Below are positions 58,873-64,000 of a DNA stretch of 64,000 nucleotides, in pieces; position 1 is the first letter of the stretch, and every line of letters begins with the position of its first letter. The DNA comes from Membranipora membranacea. Its lineage: Eukaryota > Bryozoa > Gymnolaemata > Cheilostomatida > Membraniporidae. The notes under the pieces are model-generated. The model saw only the letters and a program-made list of their open reading frames with translations, had not been told where the DNA came from and made no database searches. The translations under genes were made by a program, and so were the position numbers. The stretch covers positions 20,212,001-20,276,000 of the forward strand of contig OU612065.1 of NCBI GenBank assembly GCA_914767715.1, read 5' to 3'.

Positions 58873-61800
58873 CTAGGTGAGGAGACATTTCTCTTTTTTC
58901 TTACCACTCCCGCCCCTTGATAGTTTATGAGTAGCAGGTGACGCCCTACCATTTACCTCATGGTGAATATTTATCATTTCAGTGTTATTAGATCGATTAA
59001 ACTGAGTGGCGAAAGCTACAGGCTGGGTAGTTTGGTGAAGTTTCGCAGCTGAGAGAAGACCTGTAAGAGAAAACGTATCACAGATTTAATTCAGATGGTA
59101 GTATGAATGAATGAGATTTATCCAGTAAACCAACACTGAACAGAATTAAAATCAAAATTATTGCTCACTTGGTCTTTCGATTGGACAAAATCGCTCCCAA
59201 ATCTCTCACTTAAAAAGCTGCGTATATGATTCCATCAATGAGTGAGCGATTTCTGAGCAAGGCCCTAGCATGTATCACTCACTCATTGAGTGAGCGATCA
59301 GCTTGCGATTTTGGCTGTTTTTAATTGAAGGACACGCCAGAAATAGTTTCTTATGATCCAAAAAGATATTCTATGGAGTGGCCACTTCAAAGAGCCAATG
59401 CAAATTGTGGTGTATGCATTTTTAATTGTCTCTCCTAACCGATGATTCCTGTCTAATGGCAACCCTTTGCCGACAGCTTAGGAGAAAATCCAGATCAAAT
59501 GAAGGAAATTGGATCTAATTTGATTCTAGCCACTCACTAGGTCCAATAGTTGTCTGTTTGCATTGTTCTTCTTCCTCTTTTTCCCTCATTTCTTCCAAAT
59601 ATCTTTCAGCTAGGTACTCAAATACTGAAACAAATGAATCGCCCTCACATCAACTTTATTTAAATTTGGTCAGGGCTTTGTGCGCACCTGGGATAAGCAG
59701 TATCTGTTAAATTGACAGAAAACATCACAATAATTGTGATAGAATTCCCTTCCTGGGCGAACGGTGATAAGTTGAGAGAAAAACCAGCTCATATTTTAAG
59801 ACCGACTTACCGGATTCTATATTAATGTTCTCTTTGACTGATGTTTTGTATAATCTCATTTTAAGCTGCTTCGCCAACTGCTCCGCCTCTTCACTAAAAA
59901 ATACAAAAAAACAGTCACCGACTCCAACGTTCTCTAGCAGAAACAGATAATTTGACAATATTCTGAGGTTATTTTATCCTCTCTCATTCATTTTCTGAGG
60001 TAGCCCAATGAATGTTTTATCAGCTAGCATGGTCACCTAAGTTTAAGTAGACAGGCATGGAAAACCTAAACCACCATTTATATGACATTACACAAGGTGT
60101 TCTATGGAAAGGGAGGTATCTTACATACCCCTCCCCCTCTCATGCCGGCCAATATTGGTTTATTGTCAACTTGAGTACCCAAGCTGTCAGGAGGAAAGTT
60201 CAATCAAGCTCAGTTGTTGACACTGCACGCGATTTTCTGAAGACTGATATTTCTGTGCACAGGGTAAATTAGCTTACCACTGGGGCCATTCTGACATGCA
60301 ACTTGTCAGCTTACGTTTCAAGTGAGCGATATGAAATTAAATTACACTTTTCTTTGTTTCAAATTAGCTAGAATAACAACCTTGCGCAGGTAATTATTAG
60401 GTAACATTCTGACCATTACAATTTACAAAGCTGCACCGAATCACCTGTTCATCAACAATGAGTGAAAAGAATTTTCAGGAAATAGTAGAAGAAGACAGGT
60501 ACAATCAATAACCGTGACTGTACTGGTACATAGGCATACAGTGCATCGTCAAGATTAAAAGTTTGGTCTCTTGAGTCTTTTTTAGATAAAAGACTGATGC
60601 CTGTCAATACCACACATAATGAACATCATAGCAATCTAGAGTGCACTCCTAAACTCCTGTTGTTTCAGACACGAAATGTTGGTCCCTTCAACCAAATTGC
60701 AATGAAATAACTTGGTGGTTCAAACTTGTGAGTCACTATTTAGCGGTCAGTTTTGGCAGGCTCCCTCCAATGAAGCTAGTACAGCGACACACTCACTACT
60801 GCTGATGAGAGCCAGCACTTACTCTGTGACTGTGATATCTGTCACCAAATCTATCTTATTTTGTACCAGCACCATTGGAATCTCTCCTACTTCAGCTTCC
60901 ACTTTCTTTTTCCAGCTCTCCACAGCTTCAAATGAAGCTCTATCAGTTGTCGAGTAGGCCAATACACAGGCCTGAGCACCTGTGATACAAAGTTATGACT
61001 CATAGTTAATTGATATGATACACCTATCCCACAATGCAACAGTAGCCCTTGTTTTACTAGTTGTACCAGAGACTATGGATATCTATAGTCTCTGGTTGTA
61101 CTAAAAATAAAAACTGGGATGTTGGCTAATCATGCTCAGGCATCTAACGAAGCATTACCACACTCTTTAAGTGGCCAGACTGTTAGTCAGTAATACCGGA
61201 CAGTGATTGCCCTTGATTAAACAAACACACTCTTGTAGATCAATGAACCTTTTTTCTCTACATATAAATATATATGGGGCGGCATGGAAGTTAAGACAGT
61301 TAGCTACTCATGGCTGATATAAATATTTTATTGTCTGATATTGTTCTGATAATCTGTTGAGCAAGTATTTACATCAAGTTTTGTTTTCAATCCTGTCAGC
61401 AACTGCAATTACATCGAAATCCAGCTGTTCTGCCAGAAAATATGGCATATAACACAATTAAAATATTTATTTTGTCAGTTCAATTGCACAGCTGATCAAA
61501 TTTTCACAATGTTTCCATTCATGTGCCGTATTGTAAAACTGTCCGTTGGGTGTTCTCTTGTTCTATAAGCTCAAAATAGAATTAAACAATTCAAAAGAAA
61601 AAGTTTGTTGACCAATGAGTCAAGACATCCATTTCAAATTGTGCACTCAGTTTAGTGTACTTTTTCTGCAGCCACAGTAGTCTAAACATCAAACTGTCAG
61701 TTTCATTTTTAGTATCCTATTCCTAGGTCATAAACCCTTAGACCAAGTTTGATCCAGTTTGCCTGCATTCAGAACAGATTTCCCACACTCCCCTCCCCTG

Positions 61801-63072
61801 CTGATCAGTGGAAGGGGAGCAGACCCAAATGCAGGCACACTGGATCAAACTTGATCTATGGTGCCCCAACCATCAATACCCAGCTAATAGTTGGAAGGCT
61901 CTGTTTATCATCATGGGTAACGGGGACTGAAAGGATCAATCACATACCTCTGTAGTAAGCCCTGGTGATGGCATCAAATTCTTCTTGTCCCGCTGTATCC
62001 CACAACATGAGCCTTATCTCATCCCCTTCCATCCTAAAAACATCATCAAAAAGGGTACCATTATGCATTTTGTGTCGCCAACTAAGACCCGAATACGATC
62101 ATTGTGTACATTGTATGACGCACTTTGAGATCAAGGTATTTTCTTTGTAGAACTTTGTTAGAGCGCATAGCGTAAAAAAATCAATCAAGAATCTCGTCAC
62201 AAACTTTCAATAACCAAATATTCGAGGCTTGGGACTACAGCTTATCATGACAGATAAAGCCAGGATCAGGATACCATGACAGCTGTTTGAGTTAATGAAA
62301 AGGATACTCTTTAATGAAAAGTACTTTAATAGTTCATTTTCCAATTTCTAATACTGTGACATATTGCAATCAAGCTTTTCACGAATTTATTATGTGCTAC
62401 ACGATGATACGGTTTTCATATTGTTGATCTCTTAGCAAAAAGTGGAAAGGTGATATTGCCTAAGCTTACACAACACCATAACAAGCATCAGGTACGCACA
62501 AAAGAGCAATGAGGTTAGCAAATATGTAAGCACAGGTAATACTAATACTTGTCTCATAATTTTGTTGACACAGTTGTTATTTTTTATGCCGAACATTTTG
62601 TAGTTTCTATCACATTAACACATGGCTAATGAAGCTAATGGATCAATAATTGTGACAAAAGGTTTAGATAGCATGAATATTCATGTACAAAAATGATATC
62701 ACATTTTGGCCTTTTGTGTCTCAGCTGTACCCTAGCTTTGAGAGCGCCTGCGATCCCTGAGCGATCATATTCACACTCTCAAGGTTAGAAGCTACCACAT
62801 AGACTAAAATTATAGCAGTTTTTGGCTTTTCAGATTGAAAATCGCAATTAAATAGGTCAAAGCAAACGTGTATACGTCATGAGCCACTCTAGTTTTGCAT
62901 AGTACATGTGATAAGCTTACTCGATTTCTCTTTCAAGAAAGTCGACACCAATGGTCTTCTTGTAGTCTTTAGTGAAGATTCCCTTACAGTAGCGTTGTAT
63001 CATGGATGATTTACCAACGGCACCATTGCCAACAATTACCAGCTTTATACAAATCTCAAAGTCTTCTTCCAT
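58873..63072 (-). CDS. RAB23: Rab23 small GTPase
   Basis: Rab23 is a Rab-family GTPase that in animals limits Hedgehog signalling and works in ciliary membrane trafficking. Six exons join in phase to 250 residues (human 237): 62921-63072, 61948-62033, 60823-60979, 59811-59893, 59538-59624, 58873-59060. Nucleotide-binding motifs are intact: P-loop GNGAVGKSS (15-23), switch I Thr40 in [17 protein letters not shown] (63-69), NKID (120-123) and TSVKE (149-153). [19 protein letters not shown] is the Rab23 signature stretch. The C-terminal hypervariable tail is long, with an acidic coil ([11 protein letters not shown]), a basic patch (GKKKEK) and the end CLLT, a CaaX-type prenylation box like that of vertebrate Rab23 rather than the usual double-Cys. 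An acceptor at 63146 indicates a non-coding first exon upstream. Confidence 0.97.
59153..59336. mobile_element. MITE family B, copy 3 (in Rab23 intron 5)
   Basis: This aligns along its length with 17755-17933: TTGCTCACTTGGTCTTTCGATTGG split here, GACAAAATCGCTC, GATTCCATCAATGAGTGAGCG and the inverted right arm GAGTGAGCGATCAGCTTGC. The arms fold back on each other. Confidence 0.65.
61066..61097. repeat. Short palindrome in Rab23 intron 2
   Basis: ACCAGAGACTATGGATATC and TATAGTCTCTGGT pair with one mismatched pair around a GATATC centre. It resembles the 1185 palindrome in layout but not in sequence. Confidence 0.5.
61738..61865. mobile_element. MITE family A, palindromic copy 2 (in Rab23 intron 2)
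   Basis: Left arm AGACCAAGTTTGATCCAG-TTTGCCTGCATT is matched by the inverse AATGCAGGCACACTGGATC-AAACTTGATCT, with about 50 bases between. A smaller inverted pair, CCCCTCCCCTGCTGATCAGTGG..GGGGAG, lies in the loop. Confidence 0.7.
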
Positions 63073-64000
63073 ATTGAGAAGTGGATTGGATGGTGCTTCG
63101 GCTGCCTAATGTGATCCTTGTCTATGTGCACATATCATCGACAGTCTGAAAATAAAGCTCATACTTTTAGGTGTCTGTCTGTTGACCACCTGAACCATAG
63201 ATAAAAAAATATAATGGAACTTAAGGCCTACTCAGTGGCGCTGGATACTGCTCATAAGGTATTTACAATATAGTGACCAGCCGAGCAAGCAGCACTCATT
63301 TATAGAGGATGCATGTTGTAACATTTCTATACCCTTATACCAGCCTAAGAGCCAAAATTTCTAAGATAGACGTTAAAAGCAGTCTAGTAACAGAATAATG
63401 TTGGGAGGGGCGAGAGACAAATATTGACTCTGAGCTTACTCTTATTCATTCTTGTTACAATTTGAATTTAAGACTGGTGTGGTGACTGTCCAACCAACAT
63501 GGCACAGTCAATAAGTTGGTTTCCCTACGTTCCCTGAAAATCTCATGGCTGGTGGGGAAGCAAGACTGAATGGAAAGAGATGAATCTCTTCTGTTTCATC
63601 TTTTCCCTCATTTGCCTACTATAGTCATATAAGTCATTTAGGTTCATCAGCAGTATTCTGTGCCAAGTTTATAAAAAATACTAACCCCCCCCCCACAGAA
63701 TTATGGATTTTGAATAATATGGAATAGTATTTTTAAAGCCCAAAGAATGGTTAAAAACACAGTAATTGGTTTTCAGAAAATGTTATTATAGCTCCATTAA
63801 GCCACTACTAGTTTAACACAAAGTGTGCCAAGTGTCCACCAGAATACTGACTATACCAGCTTGTAATAGAAACGAACCAGGTCCAATTAATGGGTTACAA
63901 GAAAGGAGTAGCATGTTACTCCTTGGTTAAAAGTTATCTTTATTTGTAACTGAAGTAGGGCCTTTAGTAGAATCTTTTCATGTAGCTTAGTTTTTAGTTC
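63073..64000. other. Rab23 5' untranslated region and upstream DNA
   Basis: 63073-63145 is probably untranslated exon sequence, preceded on the minus strand by the acceptor TTTATTTTCAG. The first exon and promoter lie above it but were not located; a GT donor near 63434 is possible. A run of C residues at 63686 is the only other feature. Confidence 0.45.

Overview
The window is metazoan nuclear DNA. It is AT-rich, has spliced genes with GT-AG introns, TATA plus initiator core promoters, tRNA-derived SINEs, a CR1/L2/Rex1-type retrotransposon and many short palindromic DNA transposons. Small secreted single-domain C-type lectins, an expanded-type PhyH dioxygenase and a secreted TSP1/Thr-Pro protein suggest a marine invertebrate. 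The phylum cannot be fixed from this sequence.

Seven protein genes can be supported, six of them assembled exon by exon with every splice phase agreeing. From left to right they are: SDHA, the mitochondrial succinate dehydrogenase flavoprotein (minus, 14 exons, 7445-21076); an intronless RING-finger/propeller-like/membrane-tail protein just upstream of it (minus, 22085-23626); a secreted Cys-rich/(Thr-Pro)n/TSP1/Arg-Asn-rich protein (plus, 7 exons, 33411-39616); a PhyH-family Fe(II)/2-oxoglutarate dioxygenase (minus, 8 exons, 41108-44622); two QPD-type C-type lectins in head-to-head orientation (minus 47523-49184, plus 56004-57374); and Rab23 (minus, 6 exons, 58873-63072). A caspase-like pseudogene fragment lies near 25.3-26.0 kb, and a possible exon of an unrecognised gene sits at the extreme left edge.

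Mobile and repetitive DNA fills much of the rest: one 5'-truncated non-LTR retrotransposon, a SINE family with a conserved body, a second SINE family, an 828 bp element with 30 bp perfect terminal inverted repeats and a 7 bp target duplication, an hAT-like element in an SDHA intron, several palindromic MITE families with copies on both sides of the window, a threefold tandem array of 860 bp units between the lectins, and an 850 bp tetranucleotide tract that is largely alternating purine-pyrimidine.

The genes do not form a pathway. They are housekeeping metabolism (SDHA), ciliary/Hedgehog trafficking (Rab23), probable defence or matrix proteins (lectins, TSP1 protein), and genes of unknown substrate (PhyH, RING protein). 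The most unusual items are the TSP1/Thr-Pro/Arg-Asn protein architecture, the RING-propeller-membrane protein, the lectin pair whose sugar-binding exon is far more conserved than its partner exon, and the nested-hairpin transposon families.
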